64,000 nt of DNA from Portunus trituberculatus (lineage: Eukaryota; Arthropoda; Malacostraca; Decapoda; Portunidae). The position numbers and the translations under genes were made by a program. The notes beneath the pieces are model-generated. The model was not told where the DNA came from. It searched no databases and was given only the letters and a program-made list of their open reading frames with translations. Shown one piece after another: positions 1 to 60,670 of this stretch. Where the stretch lies: assembly GCF_017591435.1 (NCBI RefSeq), contig NC_059283.1:4992012-5056011 (forward strand), in the 5' to 3' direction. Within the stretch, counting starts at the first letter, position 1; every line of letters starts with the position of its first letter.

Positions 1-14058
<14,058 letters not shown>

Positions 14059-14282
14059 AGAAGCTTCAACCACTCAGCAGATACTATAATTTTAAATAAG
14101 TCTTCATTTTATCAATTAATGATGTTAGCATTTATATACTGTGTTGTAAATGTTTAGTAGCATTTTGTTGGATGTTGTTTATGTGGCACTACTGTGAGAA
14201 CAAATTTGGTGTTGATAGTGTGCCACAAAACATTTTACCAGCTCACAATATTGTACAAAACATTTTTATAAGTACAAAAGCA

Positions 14283-14288
14283 AATAAA
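14283..14288 (+). terminator. Integrin polyadenylation signal AATAAA
   Basis: A canonical AATAAA hexamer lies 225 bases after the integrin stop codon; the stretch between them has no open frame and reads as 3' UTR. Confidence 0.5.
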
Positions 14289-14299
14289 AGCAAGAACAA

Positions 14300-14750
14300 A
14301 TAGACTACTAAACCAAGCCAGCATTAATGTTCAACTACTAAGGCATTGAGAAATTAAGTTGTTAAGTTCCTGTTGTTTAATGGATTGTCAATGTAACCAA
14401 AAATATGTAAATTTCAAGGGAACCTCTAACCTCCTATAAACAGGTAAAGGAGGGTGTTCTGCCTACTCTGTTGCTTTGGATGATGACTAGGGTAGGAGGG
14501 ATCCAATCCATCATAATTGGGAGAGCTTACATTTTGGCCCAGGGATGTGAGGATGGTGAATGGTGAGGGATGTGCTTACTTATAAGGTCTTGAGTGGGTT
14601 GGGGCAAGTGAATGGCAAGAGTCAGTCAAGCGAGTGGTCATCAAGTAGGTGGCCATGGGGATGGAAGAGAGGTGTTTAGGCATTCCAGACATCTTAACAC
14701 ACTAAGATAACTGGATGTGCTGAACACAGACTTGAGACCGGTGATGAAAT
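14300..14750. other. Intergenic stretch after the integrin gene
   Basis: No coding or repeat signal recognised. Purine-rich text at 14440-14660 leads into a LINE remnant. Confidence 0.4.
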
Positions 14751-16880
14751 GATATAATTGGGCATTAAAATATTTATTGGGAGTACGAATATCTACGTGT
14801 AATGATGTATGTTGTACCAAGTCTGGTTGTCCCCCATTGCCCGTTTTAGTAAAGAGTAGACAGAGAAACTTCTTTGGTAAGATGTGGAATGAGAGGTCGT
14901 CAATGAAAGATGACCCCTTGGTTCTCTCAATAAAAACTGTTATGGAAAGTCAGTATAGGGCATGTAATTACGTCAGTGACTTCTTGTATGCCAACATTGA
15001 CGACATATGTGAGGGAGTTAATGAGATAGCAAATCTCCTTGATTCAAACTCTTCTAGATGAATTGTATATAAAGATATAAACCCTAGTTTGTCAGTTTAC
15101 TTTGTGTATAGTACGAAATGTAACGTCAGTGTGCACCATCATGTTGCCTTCACTTGGTTCCGGGTGTCGGCACATTCACTGGCAATTGAAGTCGTAAGGT
15201 GGAACAGAAGGGGTAGAGGAAGATTGCCGGTAGAGGACAGGACATGTGTATGTGTGGCCAGACACTGACAGAGGTACATGTGCAGTAAAAGTCCTTTTAT
15301 CTGGCATCAACAGGACCGCCGACATGCCAGATACCAGAAATTGCCGGATACTTGAATAAAAGTGAAATTATGTCCACAATCACCACCCTACACTCACGCA
15401 TTTTACCATAACAAAGATCAACTGATCGCCGTGCCGCGCTTCGCCACCCACGCTGCTACCTCACACTCACCAACACACAATACTAACATTCTCTTTAATA
15501 CTTTCCTCTTATAAATAAGTTGATGGGTTACAAAAATAAAGTATATGTGATGAACCTTGAACCTGTGGAGCCAGCCATCAGAGAACTGGCATGCCCCTTC
15601 CTCGCCCATCTTCTTAGCTAAATCACGCCCTTTCTCTTGTAACATTAGGCCTGTAATTGTGACTCCTGATCTTTTCAAGCTGAACCACTCGTATAACACT
15701 TTGTCCATCGTTTCACCACGATGATACTGCAGTGTGTGACGATTTTCTGCTGCTTTTGAGGTGTCGGTGGCTTTCATGTATTCATGTAATCGCGCAACTT
15801 TTTCGTTTGGTATTTAATGTCATAAATAGTTGATGAACCCACACCATATTCCACCATTAGTTTGTCTGCTTTCACCTCTCTCTAATTGTCGACAAATGTC
15901 TACCTGTGCTTAAGTGTAAGCACAACACGCTTCCTCTTTTCTACAACTTTAGGCATGATGAAGGTGTCAGGCGATAAACAGTGCACACGTGGGACTGAGT
16001 CACTGAGTGAACACTGCAGTGGGCTGTGGGTGGCGTGAAGCAGTGTGCTCTGGTGGCGAGGGGACAAAGTATGCCTCGCACGGGAATTTTAATTGATTTT
16101 ATGAGTACACATTGATTTTTTATCGATTTTAAGGCTCGGGGAAAAATGTGCCGGATACTTGAAGTTGCCGGATACTTGAATGCCGGACAAGAGGGATTTT
16201 ACTGTGGTTCAATATTGTACACAAACACAACAACTGAGAGACACCTACAATTTTTCCACTATTGCTGAGCTGTTCTCAGATAAGTATAGTGATGCTCTGA
16301 TATGTGAGATAATATATAAGATCTTGGCAGTATAGCTTTTTTGAGTGTAAATAATACTTTTTATGTAGTTAATTAGAGGATGTTTAATTGTGATTTAACT
16401 AATTTCACTATTTTTTCTTGTGTGTATTGATGCGTGTGTAATTAAGTTTTGGATTAGTTTTACTTGAGATTTATCGTTTTAGAATAGTTTTTATTTACAA
16501 CTTTTTTATATTAGGTTAGTTTGATTAAGTTTTAAGTTATTGTTTTTGAATGTTATTCCTTTATATTTTGTTTAGTATGCATGTAAATTGTTACAGTTTA
16601 TTTGAAGATTATTATTTTTATAGGATATTTTCTTTTTTTGCAGTTTTATCAGTTGAAAAGTAGTGTTTTATTGATTTTTAACGTAAATAATTTAGTTCCT
16701 TTTCTTTCTTCTTTCGGTTAAATGCTAACAGTAATGCATTATTTATTTATTGAAATATGAAGTTTTATGGGCATATATGAGGAATTATTTGTCATTATTT
16801 TATGGACCAATCATATGTAATTAAGTGTAAATTTGTAAGGGATGTTGATGGTCAATAAACAATAATAATAATAATAATAT
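14750..16880 (+). mobile_element. LINE 3' end (F), interrupted by a Tigger-like element
   Basis: A frame at 14777-15061 (RQRNFFGKMWNERSS ... FLYANIDDICEGVNEI) continues, after a stop, into WFRVSAHSLAIEVVRWNR, then resumes after the insertion as LRDTYNFSTIAELFSDKYSD. This layout is typical of the C-terminal end of LINE reverse transcriptases; the last segment resembles zinc-finger tail regions. It is followed by an AT-rich 3' UTR ending in (AAT)n at about 16860-16880. Family not assigned. Confidence 0.6.
15283..16204 (-). mobile_element. Tigger/pogo-like element relic, 922 bp
   Basis: Ends CAGTAAAAGTCCTTTTATCT and, inverted, CAGTAAAATCCCTCTTGTCC. The minus strand carries a broken N-terminal transposase: MPKVVEKRKRVVLTL, VGSSTIYDIK, then MDKVLYEWFSLKRSGVTITG and FSDGWLHRFK, i.e. 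the paired CENP-B-type helix-turn-helix DNA-binding domains. The catalytic domain is missing. The flanking duplication reads TG, not TA. Confidence 0.85.
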
Positions 16881-17079
16881 GTACATGTGTATTTGTGATT
16901 GCATTCACCAAGTGTCCTAGAGCATCTTGTGCAGTTGTCTAATACTAGTACATTTTCCAGGATACAGTATCAAGTAATCCTACATTTCCTGGTGCAGAAG
17001 ACTATGATTTTGTAAAAGTTACCCCTGTGTAGTATGGTTAATTAGAATAAATTCTGAAGCACCATAATAATTCAATAAT

Positions 17080-17085
17080 TTTATT
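17080..17085 (-). terminator. Gemin4 polyadenylation signal AATAAA
   Basis: On the minus strand AATAAA lies about 40 bases after the Gemin4 stop codon. Confidence 0.55.
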
Positions 17086-17122
17086 CACTTTGTAAATAAT
17101 TGCAAAAGTAACACAACTGTCT

Positions 17123-40380
<23,258 letters not shown>

Positions 40381-40399
40381 TTTCAGGACTCAAGCTTCT

Positions 40400-41440
40400 A
40401 TATATGCTGTCACTTATCGCTTCATCAGCTTCTACTCGTACTGGAACTCATTACACATCTCCATCCTTGTCAATGACTTGCGGCATCATGGTATTCAAGA
40501 TTCAAAAGACCAAGTTTACGCCGCCACTCGCCCAGAGCTGACAGAAACCTCAACCGAGACGGTGCCTGTCCCTCCTCAGCGGGGAATTTTTCGTTTATCA
40601 ATTTCCCCAGATTTCTTGAGATTTCCTTGAGTTGAAGATGAGATTTCCCTAAAAATTTCCTTGAACGTAGAATTTCTTCCCCTCGTCATTGTTTGCATGC
40701 TAGTGTGTAGATAGATAGATAAAATATATAGATGGATAAAGATATAGATTGAATAGAAAAGATCGTAGATAGATAAGTCACGGTAAACTGGCCGGCCGCC
40801 GGGCAGACTACGCCTTCACTACGGGTTCCGACCACTATGGGCGGAAGCGTTTGGCAACAATGTTAAAAATATACTCATATGTGTATATATTCATGTATGT
40901 ATGTACGGTATGCATGCATGTATGTATGTATGTATGTATGCCTTTCACGAAGCAGTTTTCCTACCAGTATTTCAAACATAAGTGACATCTGCCATCCTTT
41001 TTTAAGTGGTACCTAGCTGTCATTAGCTACAGGTGCCTCTGACGCATGGTGCAATAACGATAAAAAAGTTATTGTACCATGCCTCTGACGTATCAGCATA
41101 CCTGCGATCCACACTCCACCTTCCCGTCTGTCCCCCACTCCATCCCCTCCCCCATGTTCCTCATATCTCCGCCTCCACCCCCCTCCCACCTTCTCTATCT
41201 ATCTATCTCTCGCGTCGCTCCGCTCAGTACCTATCAGCTGAGACACTCGCCTATTTATTCTTTATTCTTTAGTCTGTCTCCATTCCACCTAATATTTTTC
41301 CAGCCATGGATTGCTGTGTGAGCCTGGAAAGCTTGTATCCCGGAGTAACAGTTTGTAAGCTCTCAGCCCAGAAACTACGGCAAAGGGATTAATTAGTGCC
41401 TTTAAGCGTTTCTCAAGAACTGAACGAGATTATTACACAC
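40400..41440. other. Non-coding stretch upstream of the first Gemin4 coding exon
   Basis: Contains GATA-rich text (40705-40770), a (TATG)n run at 40910-40940 and CT-rich text at 41100-41220. I see no supported exon. Any 5' UTR of Gemin4 should lie here or further upstream. Confidence 0.4.
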
Positions 41441-41448
41441 CAATAGTT

Positions 41449-41707
41449 AACTGCTGTGTGTGTGTGTAATTCACTGTTTGATCTGCTGCAGTCTCTGATG
41501 AGACAGCCAGACGTTACCCTACGGAACGAGCTCAGAGCTCATTATTTCCGATCTTCGGATAGGCCTGAGACCAGGCACACACCACACACCGGGACAACAA
41601 GGTCACAACTCGATTTACATCCCGTACCTACTCACTGCTAGGTGAACAGGGGCTACACGTGAAAGGAGACACACCCAAATATCTCCACCCGGCCGGGGAA
41701 TCGAACC
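41449..41707 (-). mobile_element. tRNA-derived SINE, copy S2 (head truncated)
   Basis: Same body as S1 and S3. On the minus strand it begins inside box B (GGGGTTCGATTCCCCGGCC), runs through CCTGTTCACCTAGCAGTGAG and ends AGTGAATTACACACACAC. The head is replaced by (AC)n. Confidence 0.85.

Positions 41708-41799
<92 letters not shown>
41708..41799. repeat. (GT)n-(GA)n array
   Basis: About 16 GT then about 29 GA units, directly joined to the broken SINE head. Confidence 0.92.
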
Positions 41800-41800
<1 letters not shown>

Positions 41801-41802
41801 GG

Positions 41803-41935
41803 AAAGGTAAGGCGTCCAGAATTTTAATGGCCACAGTTTTCACTATTTTAATACCCCACATGAAGCTGTATAAAGTCGTCAAATAGTTAGGCACAATGGA
41901 TATGGAAACGCGTCATGGTACAGAAGGGATTAAGA
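41803..41935. repeat. Single arm of the foldback repeat
   Basis: TTTTCACTATTTTAATACCC and GAAGCTGTATAAAGTCGTC match the right arm of the element at 42509-43094. Confidence 0.65.
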
Positions 41936-42278
41936 CAGTTTGGGATATTACATTACCTTCACTTGGCACTTGGAGCGAGGGAGGAAAGGCAAGGCAAGAA
42001 CGCAACACGCCAGCCAGCCAGCCAGCCAGGGAGACACGGAGACCCCAGTGAACTATGAGTGAGGTAGAGACGAGACGGGAGAGCTAAACTAGTGGAGTGG
42101 GTAGTGCGGCGACCACTATAGCTTGGTTCATCTGGGGAGCGTTGCCCAAGTAACCAACACACACACACACACACACACACGTACTTACTATCTGGAAGCT
42201 TTACCAAATCTCTCCACTCATTACTCCGACTTTCTCATCTGTCTGTTGTGAAGAGCTAAGAGGAATGTTGAATTAGGA

Positions 42279-42281
<3 letters not shown>

Positions 42282-42339
<58 letters not shown>
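42282..42339. repeat. (GA)n array
   Basis: About 29 GA units; a short (CA)n lies at 42157-42181. Confidence 0.93.
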
Positions 42340-42341
<2 letters not shown>

Positions 42342-42508
42342 ATTCCATTCACTTGCAGCGATACAAGTGGAAATATGTAATAGGTGAAAACAATTTGATG
42401 TGTAGGCATTGTTTTCAGTAAGATCTCAAGCACACACAGTGACTTGCATACACTTATTCATTGGGGTTAACTAGTATCAAAGCTATTTAGGGTGTGCGTT
42501 GCCGTAAC

Positions 42509-43094
42509 CCCTTCAGTACCAGGACGCGTTTCCTATGCATTCTGCTATTTGGTGATTTTATACAGCTTCAGAAACTTATGTGGGGGATTAAAATAGTGAA
42601 GACTCCAGCCATTAATCTTCTGACCTCCATAGACCCTTCCTAATGTCAATAAAATCGCCTAATCAAACCCAAAAATCAAGGTAAAAGAATTGCGAGGAAC
42701 CTTGATTTGTTCTCGCCAGCCACTCCACGAACGACGATGGAAAGTGGAAACATGTCGGGTGAAAACAAGGCGCTGTGTTGTTACTGTTGTCGTCCATAAA
42801 CTCTCAATCTATCTCTGTGGGCACTGTTGTCATTAAGATCTCCAGCACTGAATTACCGCCATGCACTCAGTTATGGGCGTCTGAGTGAGTCGAGTCTAAT
42901 CCCTTAAGTGGCATTTTACGATAGTTTGTGTGTGATTAGATGATTTTGCTTACAATAAGAAGGGTCTACGGTGTCAGAGATTAATGGCCAGTTTTCACTA
43001 TTTTAATCCCCACATAAGTTTGTGAAGCTGTATAAAATCATTGAGTAATAGCCAGAATAAATATGAAAACACGTCATGTTACTGCAGGGGTTAA
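42509..43094. mobile_element. Foldback/MITE with about 150-bp inverted arms, TTAA-type edge
   Basis: The left arm (about 42509-42680) and right arm (about 42945-43092, inverted) share GATTTTATACAGCTTCA, AACTTATGTGGGGGATTAAA-like and TAGACCCTTCTT-like blocks. Outer ends read CCCCTTCAGTACC and CCCCTGCAGTAAC. TTAA follows the right end and GTAA precedes the left, suggesting a piggyBac-type insertion. Confidence 0.6.
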
Positions 43095-43297
43095 CACGGC
43101 GGGGCGAGGCGAGGCGATAGAGGCACCTTGCTTTGCTCCGGGCTATGTGTTTCCTACATATCATAGCTTCCCCTTGCTCAATAAGCGCTAAGAATAGGAC
43201 ACATTTCGCTATACGCTATTACTTGCAGTTTGTGTTGACAGACTAGGATAATAAAGAGGGACGCCAGAGATGAAACGTATACAGAACGGTGAAATAA

Positions 43298-43298
43298 C

Positions 43299-43339
<41 letters not shown>

Positions 43340-43387
43340 CTCAGTGGTTGAGCGCTGGCTTCCGTCAGAAGTCAGACACTGGGTGAG

Positions 43388-43486
<99 letters not shown>

Positions 43487-43812
43487 CTCAGAGCTCACAC
43501 ACACAGTGGGTAACACTGGTGTCTCGTCATAGACACACACACACACACACACACACACAGTCTCAGTCCTATCCGAAGATCGCTCTATGAGCTCTGAGCT
43601 TGCTCCGTAATGGGGAAGGCTGGCTGGGTGACTACCGAGCGACCATAGTGAATTACACACACACACACACACACGCTAAGTACCATGAAAGAAAATGACA
43701 CACACACACACACACACACACACACAGCCACCTTCCCCTCCAACACCCTCCAGCTGGGAGCTGGGTGTCAGTGGTTCCAGCTGGTGGGCTCCCTCATAAC
43801 GAAAGATAAGGC

Positions 43813-43884
<72 letters not shown>
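43298..43884. repeat. (CA)n-rich mosaic with SINE pieces S4 and S5
   Basis: Six (CA)n arrays alternate with short unique blocks. 43339-43391 is a SINE tRNA-like head (GCTCAGTGGTTGAGCGCTGG). 43560-43658 is the SINE 3' half (CTATCCGAAGATCGCTC ... TAGTGAATTACACACAC). The other blocks (43486-43531, 43728-43812) are not recognised. Confidence 0.75.
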
Positions 43885-43887
<3 letters not shown>

Positions 43888-43953
43888 CACACCCTCGGGC
43901 CTGGAGCCAGGTATCGGCCTGGGTCCAGCCGGGGTGGGGGTCGGCCTCCTTGA

Positions 43954-44684
43954 TGACGTCACATATATTCGTTACGCAAATCATTTTGAAAATGAGGATT
44001 CCCAAAAGGCAGCTGGACACGAATGTTATAAAATTCTGACTCGTTATCAATCGAAACTAACTTCTAAAATACAAAAACATTGCCGAGAAAAGGAATAATA
44101 AAAATAGCTCAAAAATATACTAAATAAAGTATTAGAACTTCGACTTGCTTAAACACAATTTCAAAGCCCACCAATTTCATTCAACTGAATCGATAACGTT
44201 TTTCAAAAATTATGACTATCATTTCGATATATCAAAACCTGGCAACTCGCCCTATTAGAAAAATAATATTTAAAAATGACGTTGTTTACAATATTAACAG
44301 GACTACATATCATTCTTAAAGTCCACATCTTTAACTTCTCAGGAGCCTTGCACACTTTTCTCATGATAAACCATCTTTTGAAAACACAAACACTTCGCTA
44401 CAACCTCAAATAAAAAATCACAGATAGCGGAGGTAAAAATTTTAGCGTATTTTGGCCCTCCCATTCAAGTCATAAACACCCTCTACATCACCGTACTTCA
44501 CTCAACTCAAGCATGGAAGACACGTAAAACACTGCGAACTATCATTAGAAACCCTTAAAAGGCACTTGTGACTCGAAATAAATGAACTGAGACAAATATA
44601 AATAATAGTGGAAGTCGAGCATCTGGGACCGGCATTTTGGGCGGGAGCTGGTGATGACGTCACAGCCTGGGGCTCGTGACGTCA
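43954..44684. promoter_or_regulatory. Three perfect CRE palindromes TGACGTCA
   Basis: TGACGTCA at 43954-43961, 44655-44662 and 44677-44684; the last two are 22 bases apart in GC-richer sequence. CREB/ATF-type factors bind this site. Whether it drives Gemin4, on the minus strand downstream, is inference. Confidence 0.4.
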
Positions 44685-45016
44685 TGGGTAGGCCCGCTTC
44701 TTCTCACTGAGCCTCCATAGCACACAAATCAGGTAATTGCGGATATATCTCAACAACTGACATGAAAGATTAGGCCTATGGGTCCACTTTGTGACCTGTC
44801 TGGCCTGTAATGAGTGAGAGATGAGGCAGATAATGGCTGAGAGAGAGGCGGCGGGTCAGGGGATCGGTTTGTTTACGTTTTCAAGATTTGAATTATTTGG
44901 TTTTTATAAGTATGTGCAGGTGTTAGTTCACTGATATGTTGTCCTGGAGGTTACCAACGTTAGGTTATGACATGGCACCACCGTGAAATGATGAGTTACA
45001 CCAATATATTACTTAC

Positions 45017-45100
45017 GTTAGCCAAAGACTGCTCGGCGGCGGCTGTCCGTGTCACTAGCAGGCACCCACACTCCACTGTCCACTTTGTGTCCTCAACCAT
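45017..45100 (-). other. Candidate upstream exon or short ORF of Gemin4 (unconfirmed)
   Basis: Minus strand: ATG at 45100 opens 28 codons (MVEDTKWTVECGC ... EQSLAN) and runs into a perfect GTAAGT donor in phase 0. No phase-compatible acceptor connects it to the coding exon at 40380 or to exon 37196. It could be a 5' UTR exon with an upstream ORF, an alternative start, or chance. Confidence 0.3.
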
Positions 45101-45313
45101 GTTTAAATAGTTAACCTCTGATTACTGAGAGGCTAGATATCACTATTATCGGTATCTTCATCTCCACCACTCACTGTCCCTCACGGCCAGCGCCTTGTCC
45201 TGCCAAGTGCAGCGCGGCTCACGGAATGGTGGGCAAGTTCCGGTACCAGTACCGGTAATACTGGTACCAGCCTTAACGGTACTGTACCGGTTAATATTTT
45301 TCCGTGCGTCTTT

Positions 45314-45345
<32 letters not shown>

Positions 45346-45447
45346 TTCTGTTTTGTCTTTTACAAAAATATTTATGAAAAAGCTGTGTGATTTGCTTTAT
45401 GTAGATAGAAATGATAAATGTTAGATATTTAAACTGGCAATTTCGAT

Positions 45448-45697
<250 letters not shown>

Positions 45698-45985
45698 GCA
45701 CACCACTACTAACTGCCAACTGTGAACTGACTGAGTAAGCCTACTCGTCGTGTACTCGTACAGGTCTCTCTTTCCTTCAGCCAAGCCCGTGTGTTGGACT
45801 GTTGGCACTGTTAGGCTTGTTCTTAGGAATTGGACTATTCCATTAATGTCTGGGTGGTTGTGCGGCATGCACCGCCTTCTTCCCCAACAAAATATCGAAA
45901 AAAAAAAATCTTTTCTCTTTAGTTTGAAGGTCTGTATTACATTTTCAACGCATAAATTGAACATGTAATTGAATTATGAAAACCG

Positions 45986-46063
45986 AGTAAACCGAGTAGT
46001 ACTCACTCAAATCCAAAAACCGAGTAAACCGAGTACTACTCGGACTAAAACTGCCATCCCTAA
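45986..46063. repeat. Terminal piece of an unclassified repeat
   Basis: Two copies of AACCGAGTAAACCGAGTA and ACTACTCGGACTAAAACTGC; it looks like a transposon end, but no matching second end was found. Confidence 0.35.
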
Positions 46064-46286
46064 GCCCACATGGTATAAATGAAAAAAAAAAAAAAAAAAA
46101 CGTCCTGAGCTAAACATGGACGAACAACGGAACAACCACGGGTCACGGTAGGAAGTTACCATTATCGTGACTCACGATACTGTTGGGATGGGATGGTTTG
46201 GATTTGGATTGATTTGGTTAGATTGACTAGATTGGGTTAAGTTGGGTTGTACAAAAATGTTAGAATGACCGAGAAAAAAAGATTAT

Positions 46287-46290
<4 letters not shown>

Positions 46291-46357
<67 letters not shown>
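46291..46357. repeat. (CA)n array
   Basis: About 33 CA units. Confidence 0.93.
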
Positions 46358-46359
<2 letters not shown>

Positions 46360-46360
<1 letters not shown>

Positions 46361-47395
46361 GTATTTACATATAGGTCAATAACATCACACACACTATTAA
46401 ATTAAATATTAGTCGAAGAAAGGGCTAATAATATTTTTAACTTTCTCCCTTATGTACTGTACATACAGTATACCTCTTTTTATGTGTAATAAACTTTTTC
46501 CATCAATGATTAACTAATAAAGAAAAAAAAGTTTCAGTCCAGTTTAAAACGTAAATTACAAAAATACAGACTATAAAATTTGCTCACTAGAACATGACTA
46601 CGGAATTGGATATCTAAAGGTGATTTGAATCGGGGATACTCCGAATAGTTCGTTACGCCCCCGTTTGTTATGTTCCCCCCCATGTGTAAAAAAATGTTTA
46701 TATATTCATGATGGCGCAGAGGAAATGTCTGGTTGGCTATTGTTCTCCCAAATATCATCGTAGATATATTATTTTTACTATTTAGCATAACACCATTTTA
46801 ATCACAAATTACTAGATATATCATTAGTGCGAAAATATTAAAGTCCAAAAATATTGAAAATCTTGTCTGGTGTGCTCATCCCTTGCGACATCAACAATGC
46901 TCTACCACCATCTGGAGTCTCTTATTTTTTCCTTTAACTTGATTGCTAAACTATTTTATCATTTGATATAGGACAGGTTCTACCAAGCGTGCTGTTTGTT
47001 ATAACCCTGTGTTCGATTTATCCCAATTTTACTCTAAATTGATTTTTCCTTAGAAAAATTAATTGACAGTCTAATTTCTTAGATTTCTTTATATTTTACA
47101 TTTCCTTAAAAATCTCCTTCTGTAACACAAATCTCCTTAAAACAAGGAAATTTCCTTGAAAGTGGAAGCACCGAGATTAGTTGATTACCCGAATTATTAT
47201 GAATGTTTTTGGTTTTGATGATAAAAAATCCATGTTAAATAACCACCAAAATTATTCAAGAGACACCCTTTAATGCTTCCTTCACAGTCTGTTGAGACCA
47301 CCAGACACAGGAGGCCGAAATGACACGAATCCTCTTCAGCATCACGACATGCGGAAGGCTGACGGCATTTGTTATATCACGTGACCAGTCATCTG
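46360..47395. other. Intergenic stretch upstream of RBM26
   Basis: AT-rich, no gene seen. Text at 47085-47165 (CTCCTTAAAACAAGGAAATT) resembles text at 40590-40680, suggesting a low-copy repeat. Confidence 0.4.
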
Positions 47396-47399
47396 TTGT

Positions 47400-47884
47400 C
47401 GTCAGCTAGTAGACTTTCCCCGTGAAAGTGTTATCCCTGTGGCCAAGCCGGTGAAGTAAGCATGAAGTAGTGGACGGTGGAGGGAGGTAAACAGACAGAA
47501 AGCTGATGTTCTGGTGAGCAAGACCCCGCTGTCTGTCGCTGCCCCGCCACCTCACCACCTCGGCTCGGTCCCGTCCTGTTGCCCAAGCTGGAGAACTCAA
47601 GCCAGCCAGCATTCCTGAGCTCCGCGACGCCTAATTGACCAGTGGATCACGCTTGAACTGACGTATGTAAGGAGGAGGCGGAGAGATAGAGAGACAGATT
47701 CTACTGCGGCTTCCCGTGTTGCCGCGTGGCCACCTTGTGTGCCGCCCCCAGTGCCATCCCCGCCTCCCGCTGTGCCACACTCCAAACTGATCGCCTGGCA
47801 ATTGAATAGACATTTATTGCCTTAAGTGAAGACGCCTACCTCAAGTTGTAATAGGCGTAAAGTGGCCCCAGTAGTTCCCCCACC
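47400..47884 (+). promoter_or_regulatory. Probable 5' UTR/promoter region of RBM26
   Basis: GC-richer and CpG-containing compared with its surroundings, directly upstream of the RBM26 ATG (CCACCATGA context). No TATA box was recognised; the start site cannot be placed. Confidence 0.45.

Positions 47885-60670
<12,786 letters not shown>

Noticed and set aside
43178..44098. Cys/Val- and Thr/His-repeat proteins over the CA arrays
   Set aside because: Products of (CA)n translation joined through SINE fragments.
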